From Pantoea dispersa (GTDB lineage Bacteria > Pseudomonadota > Gammaproteobacteria > Enterobacterales > Enterobacteriaceae), in NCBI RefSeq assembly GCF_014155765.1, contig NZ_SCKT01000006.1:159217-223216 (forward strand): DNA of 64,000 nt, read 5' to 3'. Below the pieces are notes generated by a model, which had not been told where the DNA came from, searched no databases, and saw nothing but the letters and a program-made list of their open reading frames with translations. Below are positions 8,708-17,198 of this stretch, piece by piece; the stretch's first letter is position 1, and each line of letters begins with the position of its first letter. Position numbers and translations under genes: made by a program.

Positions 8708-9742
8708 TCAGGCAAAATTCTCTTGCGTAAACAGCATAAAGTCGACTTTGCCGGGCTGATAGGTCTCTGGTTGCTCACCCTCTTCCAGATGTCGCAGCAG
8801 CAGCGTCAGCGCCAGCTGTGCGTGACGCAGGGTGTTTTGATCGAGCGTCAGCGTCAGCACGCGTTTGGCCAGCAGCTCACGGGTGGTTTGGTAAAGTTCG
8901 TGCGTCACATACACCACCTTGCCGCACAGCCGGTGGCGCGCCAGCGCTTCGTGAATCTGCGTGTTACCCATGCCGGTATTGTACAAGCCGACAATCTGCT
9001 GCGATGCGGCCAGCGTTTTCTCCAGCAGCCGGCTGATGCGCTCGCGCTCGTCCTGGCCTGCGATGATCTCCCGCAGCCGCAGATGCGGGAAGCGCTCCGC
9101 CAGCACCGCCTGAAACCCTTCGATGCGCAGACGGTGCGCGGCGTAATCGGCGCGACCGCTAACCAGCACCACGTCACCCGCCACGGGCAGCATGCTGCCG
9201 AGCATCAGCGCGGCGGTGCGTCCCGCCTTCAGCTGGTCAATACCGACATGGCACAGGCGCGGCGCATCAGGCAGATCGGCCACCAGCGTGATGACCGGTA
9301 CGCCACGCGCTTTACAGGCCTCAAGCGCCGCGTAAATCAGCGGATTTTCATGGGCGAAAACAATCAGCCCGTCCATCTTTTTGCTGCTGGCTTCGATATG
9401 CGCCGCCAGCTTTTCGGGCGCATGCTCCGGAATCAGCGTGCGGTGCAGCCGCAGGCGACGATAGCCGAGCTCATCAGCCAGCCGGGCAAAATCCTGCGCC
9501 AGCTGTTGAAAGAAGAAGGAACCGTTACCGCTCAGTAGCACTTCGATCTGCCACGCGTGGCGGTGTTCCTCCGGCAGGATGCGTTTCAAACCCGCTTCGC
9601 GCGCCGCCAGTAAAATCTTTTTCGTCATCGCGGGCGACACGCCGCCCCGGTCGTTCAGCACCCGATCCACCGTGGCGACGCCCACACCCACCCGCTTAGC
9701 CAGTTCGGCCAGCGTCATAGTTTTCATCTGAGTGAATTCCAT
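8708..9742 (-). CDS. LacI-family transcriptional regulator 1
   Basis: A protein of about 344 residues. The N-terminal helix-turn-helix MTLAELAKRVGVGVATVDRVLN and hinge are of LacI type; VATVDRVLN instead of VSTVSRVLN is the form seen in a sub-branch with periplasmic-binding-protein folds. The remainder is a type I periplasmic binding-like domain for a sugar effector. It is divergent from the iolG-like gene at 9828 with an 85-bp gap, so it probably represses that gene. The start is uncertain: TTG 9745, ATG 9742 and ATG 9727 are in frame; I take 9742. Confidence 0.8.
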   Translation of the reverse strand: MEFTQMKTMTLAELAKRVGVGVATVDRVLNDRGGVSPAMTKKILLAAREAGLKRILPEEHRHAWQIEVLLSGNGSFFFQQLAQDFARLADELGYRRLRLHRTLIPEHAPEKLAAHIEASSKKMDGLIVFAHENPLIYAALEACKARGVPVITLVADLPDAPRLCHVGIDQLKAGRTAALMLGSMLPVAGDVVLVSGRADYAAHRLRIEGFQAVLAERFPHLRLREIIAGQDERERISRLLEKTLAASQQIVGLYNTGMGNTQIHEALARHRLCGKVVYVTHELYQTTRELLAKRVLTLTLDQNTLRHAQLALTLLLRHLEEGEQPETYQPGKVDFMLFTQENFA

Positions 9743-9827
9743 CAAAAACCGCGTTCAGACAGCCTGCCAGAAAGCGATATTTTGACAAGACCGACGATGC
9801 CGAAGTGTGAGCAACAGGAGCGTTATC

Positions 9828-10838
9828 ATGCGCAGTGCGCAACGTTTTGCCTTGATTGGCTGTGGATTTATTGGCCAGGTGCATGCCGCAAACCTGGCGC
9901 GCCATCCCGGCGTTGAGCTGGCGCTGGTGTGCGATATCGACGCCGCGCGCGCCGCTGCGCTGGCAGAGCAGTTTGGGGCGCGGGCCGCCAGCGTGCCGCA
10001 GGCGCTGAGCAGTGAGGCCATTGATGCGGTGCTGATTGCCAGTGCGACGCCGACCCACGCTCCGCTACTGGAGCAGGCGGTGTTGGCGGGCAAAGCGGTG
10101 TACTGTGAAAAACCGATCGATTTGTCGCTGTCGCGCGCCCGGGAAGTAGTAGCCAGCATCTCCCCGCTGCAGGTGCCGGTGACGGTAGGGTTTAATCGGC
10201 GTTTTGATCGCAGCCATGCACAACTGAAAGCCCAGCTGCAGCAGGGCGTGATTGGGCGTAGCGAGCTCATCCAGATGGTGTGCCGCGCCTCTGAACTGCC
10301 GCCGCTGAGCTATCTGCAGGCGTCCGGCGGACAGATGCGCGACCAGGCCATCCACTTTTTCGATCTGCTGCGCTGGCTAACTGAGGATGAAGTGGTCACC
10401 GTGGGCGCGCTCGGTGCCGCGCTGGCGATGCCGGCGATCCGCGACATTGACGTCGATACCTCGGTGCTGATTATGCGCCTGCAGCAGGGCGCGCTGGCGC
10501 AGCTCGATAATGCCCGTCGTACCGCTTACGGTTATGACGAGCGCATCAGCGTGATGGGCAGTCTGGGCATGCTGGCATCGGAAAGCCAGGCGGTGCGCGG
10601 AGCAACGCTGTATCAGGGGCAGCACATCCGCCAGCCGGGGCTGTATGCGGACTGGTTCAGCCGGGTACAGGAGACCTATTACCGCCATCTCGATGCGTTT
10701 GTGCGCCATCTTGGCGGCGAGAACGTGGCCGGTCTGCCGGGGCTGATTGACGGGCTGCGCGCGCAGGCCATCGCGGAAGCGGCGCAGCTGTCGCTGACGC
10801 GCGGCGAGTTTGTGGAGGTGGAGTGGGTGACGGTGTGA
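9828..10838 (+). CDS. iolG: Gfo/Idh/MocA dehydrogenase, inositol 2-dehydrogenase-like
   Basis: A 336-residue NAD(P)-dependent dehydrogenase. The Rossmann motif GCGFIGQVH is near residues 10-18, and the family signature YCEKPIDL contains the catalytic-site lysine. Length and the GFNRRFD-type segment fit inositol 2-dehydrogenase (IolG), which oxidises myo-inositol to scyllo-inosose. With IolH- and IolE-like genes close by, this function is likely but not certain. ATG 9828 has AGGAG eight bases upstream; the GTG at 9807 does not. It is divergent from LacI regulator 1. Confidence 0.7.
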   Translation: MRSAQRFALIGCGFIGQVHAANLARHPGVELALVCDIDAARAAALAEQFGARAASVPQALSSEAIDAVLIASATPTHAPLLEQAVLAGKAVYCEKPIDLSLSRAREVVASISPLQVPVTVGFNRRFDRSHAQLKAQLQQGVIGRSELIQMVCRASELPPLSYLQASGGQMRDQAIHFFDLLRWLTEDEVVTVGALGAALAMPAIRDIDVDTSVLIMRLQQGALAQLDNARRTAYGYDERISVMGSLGMLASESQAVRGATLYQGQHIRQPGLYADWFSRVQETYYRHLDAFVRHLGGENVAGLPGLIDGLRAQAIAEAAQLSLTRGEFVEVEWVTV

Positions 10839-10859
10839 TGGGGAATGGGCGATGGCGTT

Positions 10860-10986
10860 CGCCCCCACCCCAACCCTCTCCCGCAGGCGGGAGAGGGGGC
10901 TGATTGTGCATCCATCTCTATTTAGTGGGAGAGGGGGCTGATTGTGCGCCCCCTTATCGCTGGCGGGAAAGGGGGTGATTGTGCAT
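10860..10986. repeat. REP-like extragenic repeat with partial tandem copies
   Basis: A GC-rich intergenic array. CCCCCACCCCAACCCTCTCC with the hairpin CTCTCCCGC/GCGGGAGAG is followed by three related units ending in GGCTGATTGTGC or GGTGATTGTGC (near 10896, 10935 and 10974). It sits between convergent genes and looks like an enterobacterial REP-type element that may also act as a bidirectional terminator. Confidence 0.6.
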
Positions 10987-10991
10987 GCAAC

Positions 10992-11876
10992 TTACAGATT
11001 CAGCAGCTCGCGCTCAATCAGCTCGCGGGTTTCCACCGCCTGATACTTCATCTTCTCCGGATAGCCAAACAGCGCGGCGGAGATAATCGACTCGCCGCCC
11101 ACTTTATAGTGGCGGTTAGCGAAATCCATCTCGCGCAGCGCCTCGAACAGCGCGTCGAAATTCACCTCACCTTCGCCAACGGCTACGTGCTGGTGGATAG
11201 TGGCATCGACGCCCGGCGGGTTAACGATGTAGCGACAGTGTTTGGTGTGGTTCATGGTATCGGCAATCAGCATGTGCGACAGATCGTCACCAGCATAATG
11301 CAGCATACTCTTCACGTCGCCTTTGCCCTTGTCATAGTAGAACGTATGCGGTGCGCTGTAGATGTATTTGACGTTGTCGCTGCGGAACGACTTGACGATA
11401 TCGGCCGTTTCATTGCTCTCTTCGCAGAAATCCCACGGATGCGCCTGTATTTCCACGCGAATCCCCTCTCGCTCGAAAATCGGTAGCAGCTCGTCCATTG
11501 AGCGATAGAACATCTCTTCGCAGATTTCGGGCTCGTTCGGGTTACCGGAGAGCTCTGTATTGATCACCTGCACGCCCATCTCCACGGCAATCTCAATCAT
11601 TCGCTTCCAGTTTTTCACCGCCGCCTGCCGGCGCAGCTCATCCGGTCCCGACCAGCGATAGACGGTGATAAACGAGGAGATTTCCAGTCCGGTAGCGTTG
11701 AGCGCATTTTTGTACTCGCGCATGATCTCCCGGCTGGCTTTCGGGTGTTTATAGAACGGATTGATTTGCGGATGCGGCGACTGTTCAATGTATTTATAAC
11801 CCCACTCCGCGACCTGATGCACCATACGCGTGATGCCGAGATCGCGGATAACATCCACATCAAAAGCGATTTTCAT
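10992..11876 (-). CDS. iolH: IolH-like sugar phosphate isomerase/epimerase
   Basis: A 294-residue TIM-barrel protein of the AP endonuclease 2 superfamily. The N-terminus MKIAFDVDVIRDL, the segment YIEQSPHPQINPFYKHPKAS, and the metal-site residues in NTELSGNP, EIQAHPWDF and SAPHTF strongly recall IolH of inositol operons, whose exact reaction is unclear. ATG 11876 has AGGAG seven bases upstream; the frame extends to 11936 but without a site. It is transcribed away from LacI regulator 2 across a 320-bp control region. It probably belongs to the same inositol/sugar pathway as the neighbouring dehydrogenases. Confidence 0.7.
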   Translation of the reverse strand: MKIAFDVDVIRDLGITRMVHQVAEWGYKYIEQSPHPQINPFYKHPKASREIMREYKNALNATGLEISSFITVYRWSGPDELRRQAAVKNWKRMIEIAVEMGVQVINTELSGNPNEPEICEEMFYRSMDELLPIFEREGIRVEIQAHPWDFCEESNETADIVKSFRSDNVKYIYSAPHTFYYDKGKGDVKSMLHYAGDDLSHMLIADTMNHTKHCRYIVNPPGVDATIHQHVAVGEGEVNFDALFEALREMDFANRHYKVGGESIISAALFGYPEKMKYQAVETRELIERELLNL

Positions 11877-12087
11877 TGTTGTTCTCCTGCGCGTTACGTT
11901 ACCCACCACCGCAATCGGCGGCTGGTGTCGCGTCAACTATAAAAACAGCCCGGCACCGGCTCTAATGCTTTGCTGATGCATTTCCATCAGTGCCGGCGAC
12001 ACGCTGCGGCGAACGTTTGCCAAATAATTATTCTATTTGCGTGAGAAATGAAACGAATGAGGGTGTTTGTGCGACAGCGATCAAAAG

Positions 12088-12107
12088 AATGAGAGGATTT
12101 ACTCATT
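12088..12107. promoter_or_regulatory. Inverted repeat AATGAG-N8-CTCATT
   Basis: A symmetric 6-bp inverted repeat in the 320-bp divergent region between the iolH-like gene and LacI regulator 2. It is an operator candidate. The rest of this region is AT-rich, with no gene. Confidence 0.35.
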
Positions 12108-12163
12108 AATTAAGAGATAACGACCGGCTTATATGGCGTGAAAGCATAACGTCAGGCATTATT

Positions 12164-12170
12164 TTTGATA
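12164..12170 (+). promoter_or_regulatory. TTTGATA heptamer upstream of LacI regulator 2
   Basis: This heptamer is the same as the five in the 13286-13383 cluster. It lies 27 bp before the regulator start codon, followed by a partial reverse match (TTATCATT). It suggests autoregulation. Confidence 0.4.
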
Positions 12171-12196
12171 GTTTATTATCATTAAAGGGCTTAACG

Positions 12197-13216
12197 ATGA
12201 GCAAAATTACCATGAGCGCGATTGCCGCCGCTGCCGGGGTGGGAATCGCCACCGTGGATCGGGTGCTCAATCGCCGCGCGCCGGTGCGGGCGCAGACCGA
12301 ACAGAAAGTACTGGCAGCGGCGCACCGGCTGGGCTACCGCAGCAGCCACGCCCCGCTCAGCACGCAGAGCGACGGCGTGACGCTGCGCATGGGGTTTATC
12401 CTGCTGTCGGCTTCGTACTCTTTTTATCAAACGCTAACCGATGCGCTGCGCCAGCAGACGCAGCCATTTCATCCGGCCGGCAGCGAGCCGCTGTTTGTCT
12501 GGCACGAGATTGATGAGGTGGCAGCGGTGGTGGATTCGCTCTACCGGCTGGCTGAGCAGGTGGAGGCTATCGGCGTGGTGGCGCTGGATCATCCGCTTAT
12601 CCGCCACGCGATAGCGCACGTTTCGCGTCAGGGCGTGCGCGTCTACGCGCTGTTTTCTGACTTCTCGCCCTGTGGGCATGCTGGCTATTTCGGCCTGGAT
12701 AATCAGAAAGCCGGGCGCAGCGCGGGCTGGATCGCCAGCCATCTGCTGCATCAGCTGGGTCCGGCGGGCGTGCTGCTGGGGGATCACCGCTTTATCTGTC
12801 AGGAGAACTGCGAGAGTGGTTTTCGCTCGTATCTGCGCGAGCAGGACAGTGCACGCCGCGTGCTGGAACCGCTCAAAACCCACGAATCGATTGCCGGTGG
12901 TTATCAGGCGACCCGCCAGCTGCTGGAGCAGCATGCCGATCTGGCGCTGATCTACGCGCCGTGCGGCGGCATTGAAGGGGTCGTTCAGGCGCTGCGTGAG
13001 CAGCCGCAGCGTAAGGTGGCGCTGATTTGTCACGGCCCGGTCAATGATGGCGACCTGGCGCTGATAGATGGCACCATCACGGTGATGCTGCGCCACCAGA
13101 TCGATGACATGGCACGACAGCTGGCGCAAACCGTGCTGCAACGCCACGCTGAGCGCAGCGACCATTTTTCTCAGGTCACCCTGCCGTTTGAGATCGTCAT
13201 GCGGGAAAATGTCTGA
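12197..13216 (+). CDS. LacI-family transcriptional regulator 2
   Basis: A 339-residue repressor. The helix-turn-helix at residues 5-27 (TMSAIAAAAGVGIATVDRVLNRR) shares the ATVDRVLN form with LacI regulator 1, so the two are probably paralogues. The effector domain is of periplasmic-binding type, with GYFGLDNQKAGRSAGWIA as a typical ligand-cleft segment. It lies between the iolH-like gene and the IolE-like gene and probably controls both. TTTGATA heptamers occur upstream of it and upstream of the next gene. ATG 12197 is preceded by AAGGG. Confidence 0.85.
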   Translation: MSKITMSAIAAAAGVGIATVDRVLNRRAPVRAQTEQKVLAAAHRLGYRSSHAPLSTQSDGVTLRMGFILLSASYSFYQTLTDALRQQTQPFHPAGSEPLFVWHEIDEVAAVVDSLYRLAEQVEAIGVVALDHPLIRHAIAHVSRQGVRVYALFSDFSPCGHAGYFGLDNQKAGRSAGWIASHLLHQLGPAGVLLGDHRFICQENCESGFRSYLREQDSARRVLEPLKTHESIAGGYQATRQLLEQHADLALIYAPCGGIEGVVQALREQPQRKVALICHGPVNDGDLALIDGTITVMLRHQIDDMARQLAQTVLQRHAERSDHFSQVTLPFEIVMRENV

Positions 13217-13285
13217 GGCGTAGCGCCGTCACCCTTTGTTATCGCTCACCGGGCAACAGCCGCGCCCGCGCGCATGACGACAGCA

Positions 13286-13383
13286 TTTGATAAAAAAATA
13301 TCAAAAATTTGATAATTAAATTTATGATCTCTATCAAAGAATGAAAGTTCCATGATTGAGGTTGGTGAAATATCTATTTGATA
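13286..13383. promoter_or_regulatory. Cluster of five TTTGATA/TATCAAA heptamers
   Basis: Heptamers lie at 13286 and 13299 (facing each other around six A residues, a perfect inverted repeat), 13308, 13332 (inverted) and 13377. All are within the 198-bp gap between LacI regulator 2 and the IolE-like gene. They are the likely binding sites for a regulator of this operon, probably LacI regulator 2. Confidence 0.5.
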
Positions 13384-13414
13384 CTGACGCCAGCCCTCAT
13401 CATAAGGAACCATC

Positions 13415-14338
13415 ATGACCCTACACATTGCCAATGCGCCCTGCAGCTGGGGCGTAGACGATCCTGACAATCCTTTCCTGCCGCCATGGCAAACGGTGCT
13501 GCGTGAGGCGGCCCAGGCCGGTTACCGCAGCATTGAACTCGGGCCGTGGCGCTATCTGCCGACCGATGCCGCCGAACTGCGCCAGCAGCTGGAAGCGCAT
13601 CAGCTGTCGCTGGTGGCCGGCACCATTTTTGATGATTTGGTCAGCGAGGCGAATTTCCCGGCGATGGTTGAGCTGACGCACAACATCTGCCGCAACCTGT
13701 CGCAGGTGCCGTGCGCGGCACGCACGCACGGTGATAACCGACCCGCGCCCTATCTGGTGATTATCGATTTCGGCAACCCGCAGCGGGCGCAATTTGCCGG
13801 CCAGACAGAGAAAGCGCCGCGCCTGGCACCCGCAGACTGGCAGCGCATGATGCAGCACATCACTCAGCTCAGTCACATCGCCTGGCACGACTACGGCGTG
13901 CGACCGGTGATTCATCCTCATGCCGGTGGCTGCATTGAGTTTGCCGATGAACTGGAGCAGCTGGTGCAGGACATCCCGCACGAGGTCGCCGGACTGTGTC
14001 TCGATACCGGCCATCTTTTTTATTCCGGCATGGATCCGCAGACCTGGCTGCAACGCTACTGGTCGCGCATCGACTATCTGCATTTCAAAGACATTAATGC
14101 GGCCGTCTGGCGCGATGTGATTGCGCGCGGCGTCGACTTTTTCACTGCCTGTGCCGAGGGCGTGATGTGCCCGCTTGGCCAGGGCGCGATTGATTACCCG
14201 GCGCTGCGGGCGTTTCTCGCTGAACGTCACTATCAGGGCTGGATCACCATCGAGCAGGAGCGCGATCCGCGCAATGCCGCCACCAGTCTGCAGGACGTCA
14301 CGGCCAGCCTGCACTACCTGCATTCCATCGGATTCTGA
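13415..14338 (+). CDS. IolE/IolI-like sugar isomerase, TIM barrel
   Basis: A 307-residue AP-endonuclease-2-type TIM barrel. It starts with IANAPCSWGVDDPDNPFLPP, a segment characteristic of inosose dehydratase-like (IolE/IolI) enzymes. Metal ligands are visible in VIHPHAGGCIEF, CLDTGHLFYSG, LHFKDIN and TIEQERDP. Such enzymes dehydrate or isomerise inosose-type keto sugars. It heads a two-gene operon with the dehydrogenase 10 bp downstream and lies behind the TTTGATA cluster. ATG 13415 follows ATAAGGA. Confidence 0.75.
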   Translation: MTLHIANAPCSWGVDDPDNPFLPPWQTVLREAAQAGYRSIELGPWRYLPTDAAELRQQLEAHQLSLVAGTIFDDLVSEANFPAMVELTHNICRNLSQVPCAARTHGDNRPAPYLVIIDFGNPQRAQFAGQTEKAPRLAPADWQRMMQHITQLSHIAWHDYGVRPVIHPHAGGCIEFADELEQLVQDIPHEVAGLCLDTGHLFYSGMDPQTWLQRYWSRIDYLHFKDINAAVWRDVIARGVDFFTACAEGVMCPLGQGAIDYPALRAFLAERHYQGWITIEQERDPRNAATSLQDVTASLHYLHSIGF

Positions 14339-14348
14339 GGAGAACAGC

Positions 14349-15518
14349 ATGATTAACGGGAGCAAAGTACTGGATCGCGCGCTGCGCTGGGGCATGGTGG
14401 GCGGCGGCGGCACCAGCCAGATCGGTTACATCCACCGTTCCGCTGCTTTACGCGACGGCAACTTCACCTTAGTGGCGGGTGCGTTTGATATTGATGCGGA
14501 GCGCGGACAAGCGTTTGGTCGCGCGCTGGGCGTGGCGGCCGAGCGCTGCTATAGCGATTACGAAACCCTGTTTAAAGCGGAAGCCGCGCGTGCTGATGGC
14601 ATTGAAGCCGTCTCCATCGCCACGCCGAACAATACGCACTTTGTTATCTGCCGCGCTGCGCTCAGCGCCGGGCTGCACGTGGTGTGTGAAAAACCGCTGT
14701 GTTTCACCTCCGCTGAAGCTGAGGAACTGCAGCAACTGTGTAAAGCGCAGCAGAAGATCATCGGCGTGACCTACGGTTATGCCGGTCATCAGCTGATTCA
14801 GCAGGCGCGCACCATGATTGCTGACGGGCTGCTGGGTGAGATCCGCATTGTGAACATGCAGTTTGCTCACGGCTTTCATCACGAAGCGGTCGAATTACAG
14901 AATGCCAGCACCAAATGGCGCGTCGATCCGCGTTTTGTCGGCCCGAGCTATGTGCTGGGCGATCTGGCCACCCATCCGCTGTTTATCGCTGAAACCCTGT
15001 TGCCGCAGTTGCAAATAAAACGTCTGCTGTGCAGCCGCCAGAGCTTTGTGGCCTCGCGTGCGCCGCTGGAAGATAACGCCTTCGTGATGATGGAATACGA
15101 CAACGGTGCGGTCGGTACGCTGTGGGCGTCAGCGGTGAACTGCGGATCGATGCACGGCCAGAAAATTCGCGTGGTGGGGGCCCGAGCCAGTCTGGAGTGG
15201 TGGGACGAACAGCCAAACCAGCTGCGCTATGAAGTGCAGGGCGAGCCGGTGCAGATTCTTGAGCGCGGCATGGGTTATCTGCACGCCAGCGCGCTGGCCG
15301 ATGACCGTATTGGTGGCGGCCATCCCGAAGGATTATTTGAAGCCTGGTCGAATCTCTATCGCCGTTTTGCGCTGGCGATGGACGCCACCGACCGCGGCGA
15401 TCACGCCTTCCTGCAGGACTTCTGGTATCCGGACGTGCACGCCGGGCTGATGGGGGTACGCTGGGTGGAACAGTGTGTCAAATCGGCGGATGCCGGTGCG
15501 GTGTGGGTTGAGTGCTAA
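14349..15518 (+). CDS. Gfo/Idh/MocA-family oxidoreductase
   Basis: A 389-residue NAD(P)-dependent dehydrogenase. The N-terminal Rossmann segment WGMVGGGGTSQIG and signature VCEKPLCF are clear. The length of about 390, and a C-terminus with GGHPEGLFEAWSNLYRRF, place it with larger sugar and inositol dehydrogenases that act on keto-sugars or scyllo-inositol. It pairs with the IolE-like gene in one operon. ATG 14349 has GAGGAGAA directly upstream; a longer frame from 14175 runs inside the previous gene and is rejected. The substrate is not determinable. Confidence 0.8.
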   Translation: MINGSKVLDRALRWGMVGGGGTSQIGYIHRSAALRDGNFTLVAGAFDIDAERGQAFGRALGVAAERCYSDYETLFKAEAARADGIEAVSIATPNNTHFVICRAALSAGLHVVCEKPLCFTSAEAEELQQLCKAQQKIIGVTYGYAGHQLIQQARTMIADGLLGEIRIVNMQFAHGFHHEAVELQNASTKWRVDPRFVGPSYVLGDLATHPLFIAETLLPQLQIKRLLCSRQSFVASRAPLEDNAFVMMEYDNGAVGTLWASAVNCGSMHGQKIRVVGARASLEWWDEQPNQLRYEVQGEPVQILERGMGYLHASALADDRIGGGHPEGLFEAWSNLYRRFALAMDATDRGDHAFLQDFWYPDVHAGLMGVRWVEQCVKSADAGAVWVEC

Positions 15519-15570
15519 TTAGCTGACGAAATTTAACCGGAGTGCGAAGCAGCGGGGCGGCATCCGTGCT

Positions 15571-15867
15571 TTATTGGGAGCCGCTGCGCATGCCTTCTGC
15601 AGTTGCTGCGGCGATCTGGTCAATGGCGCGCTGTGCCTGTTCGCACTGATGCAAAATAGTGAAGGCATGATGGTAAAGCATTTTCCCCGCTTCGGTAGGC
15701 GTTACGCCGCGTTTAGTGCGGATCAGTAACTGCTGATTCACTTCTCCCTCCAGCGTGGCAAGCTGCTGGCTTAGCGCCGGTTGCGCAATATGCAAACTTT
15801 CAGCGGCCTGCGTCAGGCTGCCCGCGTCGACGATTTTGATGAAATATTTAAGGCGACGAAGGTTCAC
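15571..15867 (-). pseudogene. nac: Truncated nac-like LysR regulator
   Basis: Only the first 98 residues of a LysR-type regulator remain, where about 300 are expected. The sequence VNLRRLKYFIKIVDAGSLTQ, then IAQPALSQQLATLEGE and IRTKRGVTPTEAGK, is very close to Nac, the nitrogen assimilation control regulator. The effector-binding domain is missing; the frame stops after AEGMRSGSQ. The start is GTG 15867 behind GGGAG, matching the normal Nac start. A DNA-binding fragment without its effector domain may be inactive or could still bind targets. It is the last chromosomal gene before the ICE junction. Confidence 0.7.
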
Positions 15868-16180
15868 GATTACTCCCTCTGGCGACACGATTCGGTGTAT
15901 CAAAAACGTCCGGCACGATGAGATGCAGCAGACGCTGAGTTAAGGACAAAAGCCACGACGGCAGGCAGGTATTACGATTAACAGTTTTTTAACATCGACA
16001 CGCGCAACGCGGCGTGACCGGTGGCGCAATTCGCTGGAAAGGTTTGGGCGCAATCGCAAAAGTGTGCGACGCGTCGCGCAAATGAGGGACTGGAAAGAGA
16101 GAAATAGCAGCGATACAGCTGCGAATTTTTAGCGCTAAGAACGGCAATGTAGCGAATCAATATGCCGGCGCAGAAAAGCA
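15868..16180. other. Gene-free stretch before the tRNA-Phe fragment
   Basis: This holds the upstream region of the nac fragment and about 200 bp of low-feature sequence. I see no gene. The long minus-strand frame covering part of it is the antisense shadow of the parA gene. Confidence 0.5.
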
Positions 16181-16206
16181 AAAACCCAGCCATAAGGCTG
16201 GGTTTT
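16181..16206 (-). terminator. Terminator behind tRNA-Phe
   Basis: AAAACCCAGC, CATAAG, then GCTGGGTTTT forms a strong hairpin with A/T tracts on both sides. It lies just past the 3' end of the tRNA-Phe fragment and would end transcription of the ancestral tRNA. Confidence 0.8.
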
Positions 16207-16214
16207 CTGAATAG

Positions 16215-16263
16215 TGGTGCCCGGACGCGGAATCGAACCACGGACACGGGGATTTTCAATCCC
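16215..16263 (-). other. Attachment site: 3' fragment of tRNA-Phe
   Basis: This is the last 49 bases of a tRNA-Phe gene read on the minus strand: the CCA end at 16215, the acceptor GTCCGGGCACCA, the T-arm with GGTTCGATTCC, and the anticodon stem-loop GGGATTGAAAATCCCC with GAA. To the right, where the D-arm should follow, the match stops and ICE sequence begins. This is the att duplication left by integration into a tRNA 3' end. The intact gene should lie beyond the right end of the element. Confidence 0.85.
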
Positions 16264-16322
16264 TGAGTCAAAGTTAATAGTTTGTAAACAGGCGTATTTG
16301 CATACTGTAAAGAGTGTGCAAA

Positions 16323-17198
16323 ATGAAAATACTTCCCGTTATCTCTCCCAAAGGTGGAGAAGGCAAATCCACGTTTGCTGCTTACCTTGCCGGTTTTCTT
16401 GCCGATGCCGGCCTGAACACCCTTCTTGTGGATGCAGACTATTCCCAGCCCACAGCCAGCAGTATCTTCGCGCTGGAGCATGAATCCCCTTTCGGTCTCT
16501 ATGAACTGCTGATGCAGATGGTCAGTGACCATACGCAATGCATTTCGCAGACCGCCATAAAAAATCTCGATGTCATCTACTCTAACGACCCGGACGAACT
16601 GTTGCCGACCGCGATGCTCCACGCTGCAGACGGCCGTCTGCGCCTGCGTAACATACTTCAGCATCCTTTCTTTAACCGTTATGACGTCATTATTGTGGAT
16701 TCGAAAGGCGCAACAGGCGTCATGACCGAGCTTTCCCTCCTTTCCTCTACCGGTAATGTGATGGGCGTTGTTAAACCCATCCTTCCGGATGTCCGTGAAT
16801 TTATCCGCGGCTCCCTTCATATGCTTACCCGCCTGAAAACCTATGAAAATTACGGTATCCGCCTTCCTGATATTTCCATTCTCGTCAACTGTATCGAAAA
16901 CACTCTGCTTGACCGTGAAGCAATGGACGGTCTTGCCGCCATCATTAACGAAAAACATTACGACGCCTCTGCGCTGGGCAACCGTGACGTTTATCGTTTA
17001 CTCGATACCCGTATCGAGGCGCTGGATATTTTCAAACTGGGGCACGTCAAGCAGCAGCCCGTGCATCGTCTGGAATACAAAACACGCCGCAAAGGTCCGG
17101 CCGCAGCCGTCACCATGCACGACCTCGCGTCTGAACTGTTCCCCGAGTGGCAGAGCCATTTCAGTGACGTTCTGACCCGGGAGGTGCGTCATGTCTGA
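16323..17198 (+). CDS. parA: ParA/Soj-family partition ATPase of the ICE
   Basis: A 291-residue protein. The deviant Walker A motif SPKGGEGKST near residues 8-17 marks the ParA/MinD ATPase family, followed by LLVDADYSQPTAS (switch I) and DVIIVDSKGATG (Walker B). In this ICE class the ParA (Soj) protein at the left end stabilises the excised circular form. ATG 16323 is favoured over the GTG at 16314. It is the first ICE gene, 60 bp from the attachment site, and overlaps dnaB by 8 bp. Long Phe/Leu-rich minus-strand frames here are shadows. Confidence 0.88.
   Translation: MKILPVISPKGGEGKSTFAAYLAGFLADAGLNTLLVDADYSQPTASSIFALEHESPFGLYELLMQMVSDHTQCISQTAIKNLDVIYSNDPDELLPTAMLHAADGRLRLRNILQHPFFNRYDVIIVDSKGATGVMTELSLLSSTGNVMGVVKPILPDVREFIRGSLHMLTRLKTYENYGIRLPDISILVNCIENTLLDREAMDGLAAIINEKHYDASALGNRDVYRLLDTRIEALDIFKLGHVKQQPVHRLEYKTRRKGPAAAVTMHDLASELFPEWQSHFSDVLTREVRHV

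Noticed and set aside
8624-9538. 304-residue plus-strand frame opposite LacI regulator 1
   Set aside because: Antisense to a clear LacI protein and rich in Gln and Arg.
13421-14413. 330-residue minus-strand frame opposite the IolE-like gene
   Set aside because: Antisense shadow of an evident enzyme gene.
15978-16958. Long minus-strand frame of 326 residues across the ICE junction
   Set aside because: It is antisense to parA and crosses the tRNA fragment; low-likelihood residue composition.
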